Shown piece after piece: positions 1 to 10,979 of a stretch of DNA of 64,000 bases. Origin of the DNA: Paralichthys olivaceus (taxonomy: Eukaryota > Chordata > Actinopteri > Pleuronectiformes > Paralichthyidae); NCBI RefSeq assembly GCF_024713975.1, contig NC_091099.1:116001-180000 (forward strand), given 5' to 3'. Position 1 is the first letter of the stretch. Every line of letters begins with the position of its first letter. Under the pieces are notes generated by a model. It had not been told where the DNA came from, did no database searches, and saw only the letters and a program-made list of their open reading frames with translations. The position numbers were made by a program, and so were the translations under genes.

Positions 1-382
1 TTCAGTCAAACAGATGTACAACATGTAGAACAATTGCTTGTTGCTTTTCGCATTTTAAAAGATATGTACAGCAAAAATGACAACCCCTAGCCACCCCTCT
101 TGATTCACAGGAAACACTGCTTTAAATTTGTATATGTAAGTTGACTTTAAACTCCTTACAGTTAAAACATTAAACTTCCAATTTGCCTTAAACATTTTAA
201 AAAGGTGTTCTTATCGTCGACTTTTGACAAATGAATGATACCGAACCCTCAGTTTGACAGTGTGGATATTAAACATTCAATCACAAGAAAACATGTTTGA
301 TTCAGTGTCGAGGTCGTCAGCTGAGTGTCTCTCTGAATATGTCAGTTATCAAATCATCAGGTGAACACCAGCTGTCACTCAC

Positions 383-1924
383 CAGTGGATGAATCTGTTG
401 CTGGTGACTGACAGCAGCTTCCCACTCTCCTCATAATGAAACGCTCCAGCACTGTCTGCAAACTTCTGGCCACCAGCGGGAGCAGTCACACCTGCAGACA
501 TGAGGGTTTAGAGTGACTTTTACTTATCAACTACCCATGGAACTAGGATTACTAGTTCTAACTACAGACCATCCCTTCACCATCCATCACAATTAAGTAT
601 AAATATCACAATTCAATATAAATATCATCTCAACTAAGTAAAAATAACAACTAAATACAATTCTAAGTTATTTCAATCCCGATTGTTGAATGAACAATTT
701 CCTCCACTTATGAAATTCCTCTCTTCACATTATTATAATATTTAATCTGTTCAGTTTGTTTTGGTTTTGAATTAAATGTATTAAATGTTTTATTGTTAAT
801 TGTGTGAGTAACTGATATTAGATGTTTCCTGAAAAACATTTTCTCAGGAGTCATCTCTCCTTCACCTCGTGACGTTTTCCATCGGGGTCAAGGAATAGTG
901 GTTAGGAAAGGAGATGATTCAGTGGTTAAGAAAGGAGGAAAGGAGATGATTTAGTGGACAGGAAAGGAGATGATCAGGAAAGGAGATGATTTAATGGACA
1001 GGAAAGGAGCTAGTGATTATCTGACATTATCTGCTGTCAACTGCTGTTAGCTGGTGCTAGTTAATGCAAGCTGATACTTCCTGAAGTTAGCTACTGTTAT
1101 CTGCTGCTGTTCGCTGGTGCTAGCTGAAGTTATCTGCTGTTAGCTGGTGCTAGTTAATGATAGATGATAATGGCTAAGGTTAGCTACTGTTATCTGTTGC
1201 TGTTAGCTTGTTCTAGCTGATAGTGGCTGAGGTTAGCTGGTGTTAGCTGATACTGGCTGAAGTTAGCTACTGTTATCTGCTGCTGTTCACTGGTGCTAGC
1301 TGAAGTTATCTGCTGTTAGCTGGTGCTAGTTAATGATAGATGATAATGGCTAAGGTTAGCTACTGTTATCTGTTGCTGTTAGCTTGTTCTAGCTGATAGT
1401 GGCTGAAGTTAGCTGCTGCTGTTAGCTGGTGCTAGCTGATAGTGGCTGAAGTTAGCTGCTGTTAGCTGGTGCTAGCTGATAGTGGCTGAAGTTAGCTGCT
1501 GTTAGCTGAAGTTAGCTGCTGTTAGCTGAAGTTAGCTGCTGTTAGCTGGTGCTAGCTGATAGTGGCTGAAGTTAGCTGCTGTTAGCTGGTGCTAGCTGCT
1601 GTTAGCTGGTGCTAGCTGCTGTTAGCTGGTGCTAGCTGATAGTGGCTGAAGTTAGCTTGTTCTAGCTGATAGTGGCTGAAGTTAGCTGCTGTTAGTTGGT
1701 GCTGTTAGCTTGTTCTAGCTGATAGTGGCTGAAGTTAGCTGCTGTTAGCTTGTTCTAGCTGATAGTGGCTGAAGTTAGCTGCTGTTAGCATCTCAGAGAC
1801 GCGGGTGATGCAGACACATTGTGTTTAAGTTACCGAGGTTCAGCGTCACTTCTCTGAAGCGTCGAACAGTTTCTCTCTCGAAGCCGCAGATCTCCACGAA
1901 GCTTCTTTCCAGCGCCACCGCCAT
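383..1924 (-). CDS. nup160: NUP160, nucleoporin of the Y-complex (N-terminal part only; gene runs off the left edge)
   Basis: Two coding exons are visible: 1834-1924 (ATG at 1924, ends in phase 1 at a gtaact donor) and 383-491 (ctgcag acceptor, gtgagt donor, ends in phase 2). The spliced N-terminus reads MAVALERSFVEICGFERE, then continues into a segment containing GKLLSVTSNRFIHW. Both match the start of vertebrate NUP160 as I remember it (human ALERSFVELSGAERER and GKLFSVTRNRFIHW). NUP160 is a scaffold nucleoporin with an N-terminal beta-propeller; it belongs to the Nup107-160 Y-complex needed for pore assembly, mRNA export and kinetochore function. I chose the ATG at 1924 because it sits in an aagATGG context and begins the conserved block; an upstream in-frame ATG at 2002 would add an unconserved leader. 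The remaining exons are outside the window. The exon phases agree, so the call is firm. Confidence 0.9.
880..1015 (+). repeat. Dispersed repeat copy containing an AGGAAAGGAGATGAT tandem motif
   Basis: The sequence starting gtgacgttttccatcggggt and continuing into repeated aggaaaggagatgat units also occurs at about 21392-21485, inside a PTPRB intron. The shared stretch is near identical over about 60 bp before the unit copies diverge. It is therefore a dispersed element or its internal satellite; the family is not recognised. Confidence 0.6.
1020..1790 (+). repeat. Minisatellite in NUP160 intron 1 (about 40-bp unit)
   Basis: Tandem, partly degenerate copies built from gttagctgctgttagctggt and gctagctgatagtggctgaa, with higher-order shuffling of half units. 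The array ends about 40 bp from the donor of the NUP160 first coding exon. No coding potential. Confidence 0.9.
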
Positions 1925-1942
1925 CTTGTTCTCATGCACCTT

Positions 1943-2027
1943 TGACGTCAGAGGGAAGAAGGCCGCGCGCTGAGAGTTCAAACATTTAAAGACACAGGGC
2001 ACCCGAGCTGTGATGACGTCATGACGT
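1943..2027 (-). promoter_or_regulatory. CRE/ATF-type palindromes at the NUP160 5' end
   Basis: Full TGACGTCA palindromes occur at 1943-1950 and 2014-2021, with another TGACGT core at 2022-2027. They lie 19-100 bp upstream of the NUP160 start codon. TGACGTCA is the consensus CREB/ATF site, typical of housekeeping promoters without a TATA box. Function is inferred from motif and position only. Confidence 0.55.
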
Positions 2028-2039
2028 CCTCAGCGTTTC

Positions 2040-2590
2040 CTGTTTGGTTTAGTTTAATTAACCTCTTAATTTAATTTAATTTAAACTTTTGTTGGTTCTA
2101 TTTCTTTGTATACAGTCACTGGTGGTGTTTGTATTTAATTATTAATGAATATATACAGACTGTATACAAAGAACATCAAGGACCAGAGCTTTTGAAAACT
2201 GCTGATTGAATTGTTGTGCTTATCAGATAGATAGATAGATCATCAGGTGGTGGCGCTGTTGTGAGAAGTACAACTGTAACATTCCATTAACCAGCAACTA
2301 TTTTGAAACATTTTTCCTGTTTCATACACTTTTTGAAGTATAATACCAAACTAACGATAACATGAAACAATTTCATTTTGACTTTACCCTGGGGCTGACT
2401 GATGATTAATTGATCAGAATATTAAACACAATAGAGAGAAATACTATTAATTGATTGATGAGAGCTAATTCTGAAGTGTGTTGATTGATCATTAACAACC
2501 GTTAGTTGTAAGAAGTTTGGTTCATTACAGAGCAAGTAACGTCAGCTGAGACACAGGAGGCGTGTCCTCCATTCATACAAATAAAAACAG
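2040..2590. other. Short intergenic spacer between NUP160 promoter and FRS2 3' end
   Basis: About 550 bp of AT-rich sequence separates the upstream edge of NUP160 from the FRS2 polyadenylation signal. Apart from a short (ATAG)n run near 2225-2240 I see no gene or recognisable element. Confidence 0.6.
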
Positions 2591-2593
2591 ACA

Positions 2594-2599
2594 TTTATT
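2594..2599 (-). terminator. FRS2 polyadenylation signal (AATAAA)
   Basis: The plus strand reads tttatt, which is AATAAA on the FRS2 strand, about 320 bp downstream of the FRS2 stop codon. Its position fits the canonical poly(A) signal of a short 3' UTR. A longer alternative UTR cannot be excluded. Confidence 0.5.
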
Positions 2600-2920
2600 G
2601 TGCCAGAATCTACTGTACATACGTGTACCATGTGGTCCTTAGATACTGAGTTACAGCAGCATGTAGTGAATCATATAAAAGAATAAATGGAATGCTTTGT
2701 TCAGTAATACTGATTTGTACCATATAAAGAGGAGGAGTCTTATTAACATCTTCATCACCACCACCATGCTGCCTCAACAACAGAGGAGGAAACTGCTCTA
2801 TGACCAGGTGACCACACCGGAAGTCATATGACCCTGGTTCAGGAGGAGGAGTCTGTGGCTGCTTGTCCACGTGGGACAAACAGCGTCTCCGTCTTCACAC
2901 ATGCGTGTGAACAGGAAGTG

Positions 2921-5197
2921 TCACGCCGTACTCTTAGTTGGCAGCTCCGTGCTGTTGTGTCTCGTCTTGCGTGACGTGCCGTCATCACGAGGCCGGGCTT
3001 TCTGCAGGTTGGACATGGCCGCAGTGCGCTCTATGTCGATGAGGGCGTAGAGTTCAGTGCGGCGGGTTGGTGTGGTGGGGGGCAGCGGGGAGGTGGGGGT
3101 GCGTGGCGTGTGGGGGTTGCTGCCATCGGAGGCGCCTTTGTTGCCGGCACTGCTGTCCATCTCCACCTCTATATAGTTGAGGGTTTTTGGCGCCTCCGGG
3201 TGACCCGACAGTGGCCGGCGGAAGTCGAAATTGAATATAGTCGGTCCGTCGGTGCGGCGACGGGCCGTGTCAGGCCGGTGGGCACTGAGCGGCGCTGTCA
3301 CATTCTCTGTGTTGACGTAGTTGTGTGAGGGCTCAAGGGTGGCTGACAGAGGGTGGGAGTAGGAGTGGTGCAGCAGGCTGTGGTGAGGGTGGTGGTTGTA
3401 GCCATTGAGTGATGGTGTCTTCAGACCGCCGCAGCCAGTCTCCTTCTCCTCCTCCTCCGTGCTGGGCTTCCTCGCTTCCCAAACCGGTGGCAGCGCCGGC
3501 AGGTTCTCATAGTCCAGCAGGGCGGTGCGTCGCTGGGCCGAGTTGTTGACATTCTGGAGGTCAGGGGTGAGGGGGGGCGGGCGATGGCGGCGAGGAGCTG
3601 TTGATGGATTGGAGGAGGAGGAGCTGTTGGGGGGCAGAGGGGCGGGCTCTGGCTCAGCAGAGACCTCGCTGTGGCCGTTAGTCTCTTGAGGCCCCGGGGC
3701 CTCCTTCAGCTCCTGCTGCCTCTTCTCCTTCTCCATCAGCTGCCTCTGAACTGGGGTGGGGCCCAGCACAAAGCGCACGCCCTGAGGCTCCACCAGCACC
3801 TGGGGCTCCGACTGAGGGGGCGGGGCCGGGGGGTCACTGCGGACTCTTGGGGGAGGTGGGGGGGTGGGGGGGCACTGGGACTGGGGAGAGGTGGGGCTTT
3901 CCAGAGGGGTGGTGACAGTCAGTGGACTGGGCTGGTCATCAAGGAGGCCGGTGGTGTTGACGTAAGTGTGAACCTGAAAACAAACACACACCAGAAGTTT
4001 ATCGTCAAAGACATGATCAGTGTGATCAACTGATCAGAACATATGTTTGTGAACAACACAACTGATCTCTCACCGCCTCGTCAGTCACCAGCAGGGGGTG
4101 TGTGGACTCCTCTCCCACCGACGGCAGACGGGTGCTGGCCACAGACGGGTGGCGGGTGGAGGGGTGAGATGGAGCCTCCCCAACAGAAGGAATCCTGGTC
4201 ACACCGTTAGGCACCGTAGGCACAGAGTAACCCTGAGCTGATGACACACAGAATCAACAAACTAAGATCATCAATATTCATCAAACTGACTGTTGTCATG
4301 GAGACAAAGTCACAATCGACAGTGTATGTACCTGCAGGAGTGAGGACACCCTGTTGGTTGGTCTCTAGTACTGCCTCCTCCACCACACTGATGCTGTGAC
4401 TGTGCATCACCTCCTGCAGCATGTTGAAGATTTCTTCAGCTCGAGAACATTTGAACGCAAAAATACCTGAAAACACAAAAACACAAATTTTATTTACAAT
4501 GACCTTATTCATATCTGCTGCCATCACATCCTGCCATCACATCCCACCTGCTGCCACCACATCACATGGTTGGGACGAGTTCTATCAAGATTATAGTGAC
4601 ATGTCTTTCTGACATATCTATTGAGGAAAAGTTATATCACGATAGGTTTTATAGCCCAGCCTTAGTGGTAAGGTTTGTGTTTTCTGATGTTGGTTTTTCA
4701 TTCCATCTGACTGAATAAATGTTGTGCTTCATCAGGATACATACAGACAGTAGTTTCATGTGTTTAACATGTACCTTGTCCCGTCTGGCAGCGCCGGCCG
4801 CTCTCAAACGAGAAAAGGTTGGAGTCGTAGCCATAGCGTCGTAAGCAGAGGTAAGGCCACCTGACGTCGTCACGGCGGTGGGTGTGGAGGACGAGCTCTG
4901 CATCGGTCAGCTCCATCACACCAGAGCCCAGCTCGTTCCCATCGTCATCCACGTTGATCACCTGAACACAAAGACAAGAGACAGTCAGAGGGGGACAACA
5001 CTGTAGCTGTTTTCACACCTGCCCAAAGATGACAGATAAAAATTAACCAAGATAAATAAAGACAACTCGATTGAAGATGATGGGAATGACTCGAACTTTG
5101 AAAAGACTTGGGCATCTCTGCTCAGACTCACCTTGAATTTACTTTGATGATTATCTGGAACTGAGTCTTTCTCTGGACAGCTTAAACAGCTACCCAT
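2921..5197 (-). CDS. frs2: FRS2, fibroblast growth factor receptor substrate 2
   Basis: Five coding exons: 5132-5197, 4775-4961, 4332-4466, 4074-4237 and 2921-3973. Joined, they give 1605 nt, or 534 residues plus stop (human FRS2 is 508). The protein starts MGSCLSCPEK, giving an N-myristoylation glycine with nearby cysteines for membrane anchoring. A PTB domain follows (roughly residues 13-115; VINVDDDGNELGSG, RRYGYDSNLFSFESGRRC, FAFKCSRAEEIFNMLQE) that binds FGF and neurotrophin receptors. The long last exon carries the docking tyrosines of the family: HTYVNTTG, LLDYENLPALPP, HNYVNTENV (GRB2-type), LNYIEVEMD (SHP2-type) and TELYALIDIERTAAM. It recruits GRB2/SOS and SHP2 to activate RAS-MAPK. 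FRS3 is the paralogue; the sequence fits FRS2 better. The proline- and histidine-rich insertions in the tail are fish-specific spacer. Confidence 0.95.
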
Positions 5198-5307
5198 GGC
5201 TTCCTCAGAGAACCATGTGACGTCTGGAGAACAGGAGGAACCTTGTTAGAACCAGAGAACATAAGAGACTGTGCAGAACATCACTGGAACTGTGGTGGAG
5301 CCCTCAC

Positions 5308-5375
5308 CTAGATCCTGTCTCCAGTAGCTTGGGTTCCATCCTCAGAGCCTGAGGGACGATCATGCTTCAGTTCAT
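5308..5375 (-). other. frs2: Probable non-coding 5' exon of FRS2
   Basis: On the minus strand this 68-bp segment has a tttgcag acceptor and a gtgagg donor. It lies just upstream of the acceptor (tctccag) of the first coding exon, which would then span 5132-5223. Mammalian FRS2 also has non-coding 5' exons. It contains short ATGs that do not lead into the FRS2 frame. Transcript evidence is absent. Confidence 0.45.
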
Positions 5376-5788
5376 CTGCAAACATTAACAGTGGATCTAA
5401 AAAAAAACACAAACACACGTGAGAACAACAACATCACACATGTTCTAAAATAGCGTTGGCCGATGTCAACTCAATTGGCATGATGATGCTGCACACATTT
5501 ATTCATTGAAGCAGTTTTCAGACATGAGCTCCAGGTAGAATCCAGAGAATTGTCTCCAGAAGTTCTCCAGAGTTTGTGTTTCACACCTGAACCACTCAGC
5601 AGCAACGTGAAACATGTCATTTGCACCAAGCTTTTAGCCTAAATGTCCTCTGATATTCTCCTCAGACGCGCGTTCACATTCTCACCCACACACTCTCGCC
5701 AAAGGGCACGTGTGGTGTACACATTAGCATTGCTACGTCCACTTGCATCGCCACTTCCGGTAGTGGACTTTTAGGCACAAAACACGGT

Positions 5789-6066
5789 GTAAATGACGCT
5801 GTTTTGATATGAAAATGAATGTCGGGGCTTGTGGACACTTAGATGAAACCACACAAGCATGTATGGAGGCATGTTATGTTTTTTCTGTTGCCTTATTACG
5901 TCTGAAGTATCAGTCTCCATTCACTTCAATTGTATTGGATTTGGCTGCAACACCATTTAACCCTGAGACTCCAAAAGTGTTTCGTGGACTCAAACACTTC
6001 CCTCCCCTCCATCATAGTGGTGAGGAGATGAGGAGTTTCATTTTTTCACTGAACTATCCCTTTAGG
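5789..6066 (+). repeat. Dispersed fish repeat, copy 1
   Basis: This stretch, ending in tgaactatccctttagg, matches 11440-11685 over most of its length (shared blocks ggaggcatgttat, ttgtattggatttggctgcaacac and ccatcatagtggtgaggaga). Such ends are typical of non-autonomous DNA elements in fish. It lies in the 5' part of FRS2. A 96-codon open frame inside it is not a gene. Confidence 0.7.
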
Positions 6067-6364
6067 ACAGGACAACATCACACATGCTCTCAATTTTAAA
6101 CCTACATGAACAGAACGACAACATCACACATGTTCTCTAGGGCTGAACTAACAAGGGTTTTGATAATTTGGTAAAAAGACAAAAGCTACATCTTATCCTT
6201 TCCACCTGCTTATTTGAAAAGCAAATAAATGTTCCTGTGCAAGGCTGTTTCTATATGTATTACAATTGATGATTCATGTTTCAGTTACTTATAATTTATT
6301 TCTGATAAGTCGTAATCTAAATTCAACATGTCTTAAGTTCAGTTGGATGGTGTTGTAGATATAT

Positions 6365-6709
6365 TTAAAGGTTCAGTGTGTAGAATTTAGTGATATCTAG
6401 TGGTGAAGTGTCATGTTGCAGTTGAAAACCCCTCCCCTCTCCTTCCAAACATGAAGAAGAACCTGTGGCAGCTTAGTTTGTCCAGTCTGGACTAATGTAA
6501 AAAACATGGAGGCCTCCGTAGAGAGGGACCCCTCCATGTAAATATAAAGTATTTACATATAAAGTATTTAAATATAAAGGGCCTTTTCTTGGGTAAAGAA
6601 AACTACAATTCACACAATTTAGATGAAACAAAGTATCATGAGAATTATTCTACATTAAATTTCTGCCAATATTTCCCTTTCACCTAAATCTTACACACTG
6701 GACCTTTAA
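6365..6709 (+). mobile_element. MITE with TTAA flanks and imperfect terminal inverted repeats
   Basis: The left end reads ttaaaggttcagtgtgtaga; the right end reads ttacacactggacctttaa. The ends are inverted copies of each other (about 20 bp, few mismatches) and both carry TTAA. A second copy is at 41714-42544. TTAA at both borders is the target duplication of piggyBac-type elements, so a non-autonomous piggyBac-like origin is inferred. No transposase is present. Confidence 0.75.
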
Positions 6710-7559
6710 ATGAAATAATGACTGGCCAGAATTAAAGTGTAGATATCTGGAACACTGGAGTTAAAGAATGTAATATAATTAATTCATTATAATTAAATAT
6801 AATATAATAGCTGGATCACACATGAGTTAGAGTCTGGATTATAAATGAGTTATTATCATTGATGATGTTTACAGTTGTTTTAATTATCATGTTGTGTTTT
6901 ATGTTTGTTGTGTTGCCCTTTGAACAAAAAACACAAAAGAACTAAAACTCTTCTTCTAGATTCTTCCAAAAAGTCATATTCAATTACATTTATATGTATA
7001 TCGTTTTAAATGTCCACTTCATGTATATGTGTTAAAATACCTACACCCATCAGTCACTAAAGGAAAAGCTTTACAAAGTACTTTATGTATTGATCCAGAC
7101 GATCATCTACACATTAAAATTCATCATAGTAAAAACTGATGAAAATATCAGTTAAATGTTAATGATTCATTGTTCGCTGTGTAAATTGTTGTCATTACAT
7201 AAATTAAACTGATTTCTTATCACTGAAGATGATTAACAATTGTGAAATATCGGTCAATTATATTGATTGATTGATCAGTTGTGTCTTAGTTGTTAATGTA
7301 GAAAATTCAATCAAGATTTCAGTTCAGAGTAAAGATCAATAATTTCTCGATGAAAGTATTTTGAGTTCTTCAGTGGATGTCTGAGTTTCTACAGGAACGG
7401 AAATGTTAATTGCTTAATTTATCAGCTGAAACCATCAATTGATTAGATTATCAGAAAAGTAAAGTTTCAATTATTATCAATGAATAAGGTTTAATGTACA
7501 TGCATAAGATTGATTTAAATATGAAGTAACAGTGACGCAGTGAGTATGTGCGTGAGTTA

Positions 7560-7918
7560 AGTGTTTGTTGTGTGTGTGTTTGTCATGTGTGTTAAACTGA
7601 GTCAGAAGAAACCTTAAACTAGACTAAACTGAGTGAGTGAGTGAGTGTGTGTGTTAAACTGAGTCAGAGGAAACCTTAAACTAGACTAAACTGAGTGAGT
7701 GAGTGAGTGAGTGAGTGAGTGTGTGTGTGTGTGTGTGTTAAACTGAGTCAGAGGAAACCTTAAACTAGACTAAACTGAGTGAGTGAGTGAGTGAGTGAGT
7801 GTGTGTGTGTGTGTGTGTTAAACTGAGTCAGAGGAAACCTTAAACTAGACTAAACTGAGTGAGTGAGTGTGTGTGTGTTAAACTGAGTCAGAGGAAACCT
7901 TAAACTAGACTAAACTGA

Positions 7919-7958
<40 letters not shown>

Positions 7959-8060
7959 AACTGAGCCAGAGGAAACCTTAAACTAGACTAAACTGAGTGA
8001 GTGTGTGTGTGTGTGTGTTTGAGTTAAACTGAGTCAGAAGAAACCTTAAACTAAACTGAC
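7560..8060 (+). repeat. Minisatellite, about 60-bp unit with internal (GT)n/(GTGA)n
   Basis: Six or so tandem copies of ttaaactgagtcagaggaaa followed by ccttaaactagactaaactg and a variable gtgagtga/gtgtgt tract. The unit core is highly conserved between copies and the length differences lie in the simple-repeat part. Located upstream of FRS2 coding exons, probably within its first intron. Confidence 0.9.
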
Positions 8061-8405
8061 TGTGTGTGGGTTTGTGTGAATATGTTTGTTGTGTGAGTGT
8101 TGTGTTTGTTGTGTGTGCTGTGTTTGTTGAGTGAGTGTTGTGTGTGTGAGTGTGTTTGCTGTGTGTGAGTTGTGTGTGTATGAGTGTGTTTGTTATGTGA
8201 GTGTTATGTTTGCTGTGTGTGTGTTTGTTTGTTTGTTGTGTGTGTGAGAGTTGTATGAGTGTTTGTCGTGTGTGTTTGTGTGTGAGAGTTTTGTGAGTAT
8301 GAGTGTGTTTGTTTGTTGTGTGTGTGTTTGTGTGTGAGTTGTATGTGTATGAGTCTGTTTGTTTGTGAGAGTTGTGTGTGTGTTTGTTGTGTGTGTGTGT
8401 GTCAT
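8060..8405 (+). repeat. Degenerate (TG)n/TGTTTGT simple repeat
   Basis: A GT-rich low-complexity tract containing tgtgtgtttgtt-like units. The open frames here (for example Thr/His repeats on the minus strand) are repeat artefacts. Confidence 0.85.
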
Positions 8406-8439
8406 AGCTGTGTAATGGCAGCTAACACGGAGCTAGGCT

Positions 8440-9000
8440 TCAATAAGCTAAAGCTCGTTCCTGCTGATTAGCTCCGATGCTACTTGTTAGCTCCACACAG
8501 CGACGCTCTCCGCCCGCCGACTCTTCCAACAACCCTGAAAACACGTTTCGTTTCAAGGAGCCATACTCACCAGACACCGGCAGCTTGTTCAATCAAACCC
8601 TCCAGACGTGTCGACGGAGCGGGGAAGCAGTTCAGGTTTGTCCCAGACCGAGGCTGGCAGCAGACGGAGGCGCCAGCTAGCATTAGCCGCTGCTACACCC
8701 GCAGATCCTCCATCTTTCCTCTCCGCTGCCAGAGCGCCAAAAAACAATCACAACTTGTTATAAAGCTCTTTAAAAGCCCCGTCCGTCACAATCCAGCTGC
8801 GAACAACACCGAGAATCCATCCACGGTCCTCCGGGCTCCACTGCGGCCTCACCGCCTCCGTCCACACCAACTTTCTGCGGCTAAAACCAAGTTTGAGACG
8901 ATGAGAGCGAGTCTCCGCTGTTAGCTGTTAGCATGAAGAGCTAAATCACTGCTGCTCAACTTCCGACACTTCACGGAGCTGCACTGCGCATGCGCAGCAA
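8440..9000 (-). promoter_or_regulatory. GC-rich candidate promoter and first non-coding exon of FRS2
   Basis: This is the only CpG-rich, non-repetitive segment between FRS2 and PTPRB. It lacks conserved coding sequence but contains a perfect palindrome tgcgcatgcgca at 8985-8996, a consensus NRF1 site often found at housekeeping promoters. I infer the FRS2 transcription start here because FRS2 genes have distant non-coding first exons. The 146-codon plus-strand frame is not convincing. Promoter mapping would settle it. Confidence 0.4.
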
Positions 9001-9003
9001 CAC

Positions 9004-10660
9004 AGAGCGCAACAGAGCACTGACAAGAGTACTGTGAAGAGTACTGAGAGGAGTACTGTGAAGAGTACTGAGAGGAGTACTGTGAAGAGTACTGAGAAGA
9101 GTACTGTGAAGAGTACTGAGAAGAGTACTGTGAAGAGTACTGAGAGGAGTACTGTGAAGAGTACTGAGAAGAGTACTGTGAAGAGTACTGAGAGGAGTAC
9201 TGTGAAGAGTACTGAGAAGAGTACTGAGAAGAGTACTGTGAAGAGTACTGAGAGGAGTACTGTGAAGAGTACTGAGAAGAGTACTGAGAAGAGTACTGTG
9301 AAGAGTACTGTGAAGAGTACTGAGAGGAGTACTGTGAAGAGTACTAAGAAGAGTACTGTGAAGAGTACTGAGAGGAGTACTAAGAAGAGTACTGAGAAGA
9401 GTACTGTGAAGAGTACCGAGAGGAGTACTGACAAGAGTACCAAGAAGAGTACTGACAAGAGTACTGTGAAGAGTACTGTGAAGAGTACTGTGAAGAGTAC
9501 TGAGAGGAGTACTGAGAAGAGTACTGAGAGGAGTACTGAGAGGAGTACTGTGAATAGTACTGAGAAGAGTACTGAGAGGAGTACTGTGAAGAGTACTGAG
9601 AAGACTACTGTGAAGAGTACTGAGAAGAGTACTGAGAAGAGTACTGAGAGGAGTACTGAGAAGAGTACTGAGAGGAGTACTGTGAAGAGTACTGAGAAGA
9701 GTACTGAGAGGAGTACTGTGAAGAGTACTGAGAAGACTACTGTGAAGAGTACTGAGAAGAGTACTGAGAAGAGTACTGAGAGGAGTACTGAGAAGAGTAC
9801 TGAGAGGAGTACTGACAAGACTACTGTGAAGAGTACTGTGAAGAGTACTAAGAAGAGTACTGTGAAGAGTACTGTGAAGAGTACTGAGAGGAGTACTGTG
9901 AAGAGTACTGTGAAGAGTACTGAGAGGAGTACTGAGAAGACTACTGTGAAGAGTACTGAGAAGAGTACTGAGAAGAGTACTGAGAGGAGTACTGACAAGA
10001 CTACTGTGAAGAGTACTGTGAAGAGTACTAAGAAGAGTACTGTGAAGAGTACTGTGAAGAGTACTGAGAGGAGTACTGTGAAGAGTACTGAGAAGACTAC
10101 TGTGAAGAGTACTGAGAGGAGTACTGAGAAGACTACTGTGAAGAGTACTGAGAGGAGTACTGAGAAGAGTACTGAGAGGAGTACTGAGAAGAGTACTGTG
10201 AAGAGTACTAAGAAGAGTACTGAGAGGAGTACTGAGAAGAGTACTGTGAAGAGTACTGAGAGGAGTACTGAGAAGAGTACTGTGAAGAGTACTGAGAGGA
10301 GTACTGTGAAGAGTACTGAGAGGAGTACTGAGAAGAGTACTGAGAAGAGTACTGTGAAGAGTACTGAGAGGAGTACTGAGAGGAGTACTGAGAAGAGTAC
10401 TGAGAGGAGTACTGTGAAGAGTACTGAGAGGAGTACTGACAAGAGTACCAAGAAGAGTACTGACAAGAGTACTGTGAAGAGTACTAAGAAGAGTACTGAG
10501 AAGAGTACTGTGGAGAGTACTAAGAAGAGTACTGTTAAAAGTACTGACAAGAGTACTGTTAAAAGTACCGACAAGAATACTAAGAAGAGTACTGTGAAGA
10601 GTACTGTAAAGAGTACTGTGAAAAGTACTAAGAAGGGTACTGAAACCGTACTGACAGATT
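9004..10660 (+). repeat. 12-bp minisatellite, 1.65 kb, unit gagtactgtgaa/gagtactgagaa
   Basis: About 138 tandem units of 12 bp, each containing the palindrome AGTACT. Main variants are GTGAAG, GAGAAG, GAGAGG and GACAAG between palindromes. Because 12 is a multiple of 3 and no unit makes a stop, frames on both strands stay open for more than 540 codons (KSTERSTV-type on plus, SVLFTVL-type on minus); these are artefacts. The array starts within 10 bp of the NRF1 palindrome and a SINE-like element abuts its other end. Confidence 0.95.
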
Positions 10661-10671
10661 GTAGAATAGAG

Positions 10672-10877
10672 TGATGGTCAGCCCCCAGGAGAAGCGCCCT
10701 GTGAGTAATTGGGGGGTACAGTGCCTTGCTCAAGGGCAGCTCAGCAGTGCGCAGGAGGTGAACTGACACCTCTCCAGCTACCAGTCCACCTTCCATGCTT
10801 ATGGTCCATGCTGGACTTGAACTGGCCACCCTCCGGTTCCCAAGCCAAATCTTTATGGACTGAGCTACTGCTGCCCC
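10672..10877 (-). mobile_element. tRNA-derived SINE-like element, copy 1
   Basis: Read on the minus strand it begins gggcagcagtagctcagtcc, which contains an A-box-like TAGCTCAGT. Further on is GGTTCAAGTCC-like sequence resembling a tRNA B box (here diverged to cagttcaagtcc). The body continues through ttgagcaaggcactgtaccc. Copies also lie at 14222-14430, 46705-46840 and 62745-63065. Confidence 0.8.
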
Positions 10878-10979
10878 ACGCAGAGTACTGTACAGAGTAT
10901 TGTGATAGCAGAGTACTGTGAAGGACAGAGTACTGTGAAGGACAGAGTACTGTGAACACACCTCAGAGTACTGTGAAAT

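Noticed and set aside
8484-8924. 146-codon plus-strand frame in the GC-rich region
   Set aside because: GC-rich promoter-like sequence often lacks stops by chance; no homology recognised and no continuing exons.
8946-10961. 671-codon minus-strand and 546-codon plus-strand open frames
   Set aside because: Both are read-through of a 12-bp tandem repeat whose unit has no stop on either strand. No conserved motif, splice context or start context.
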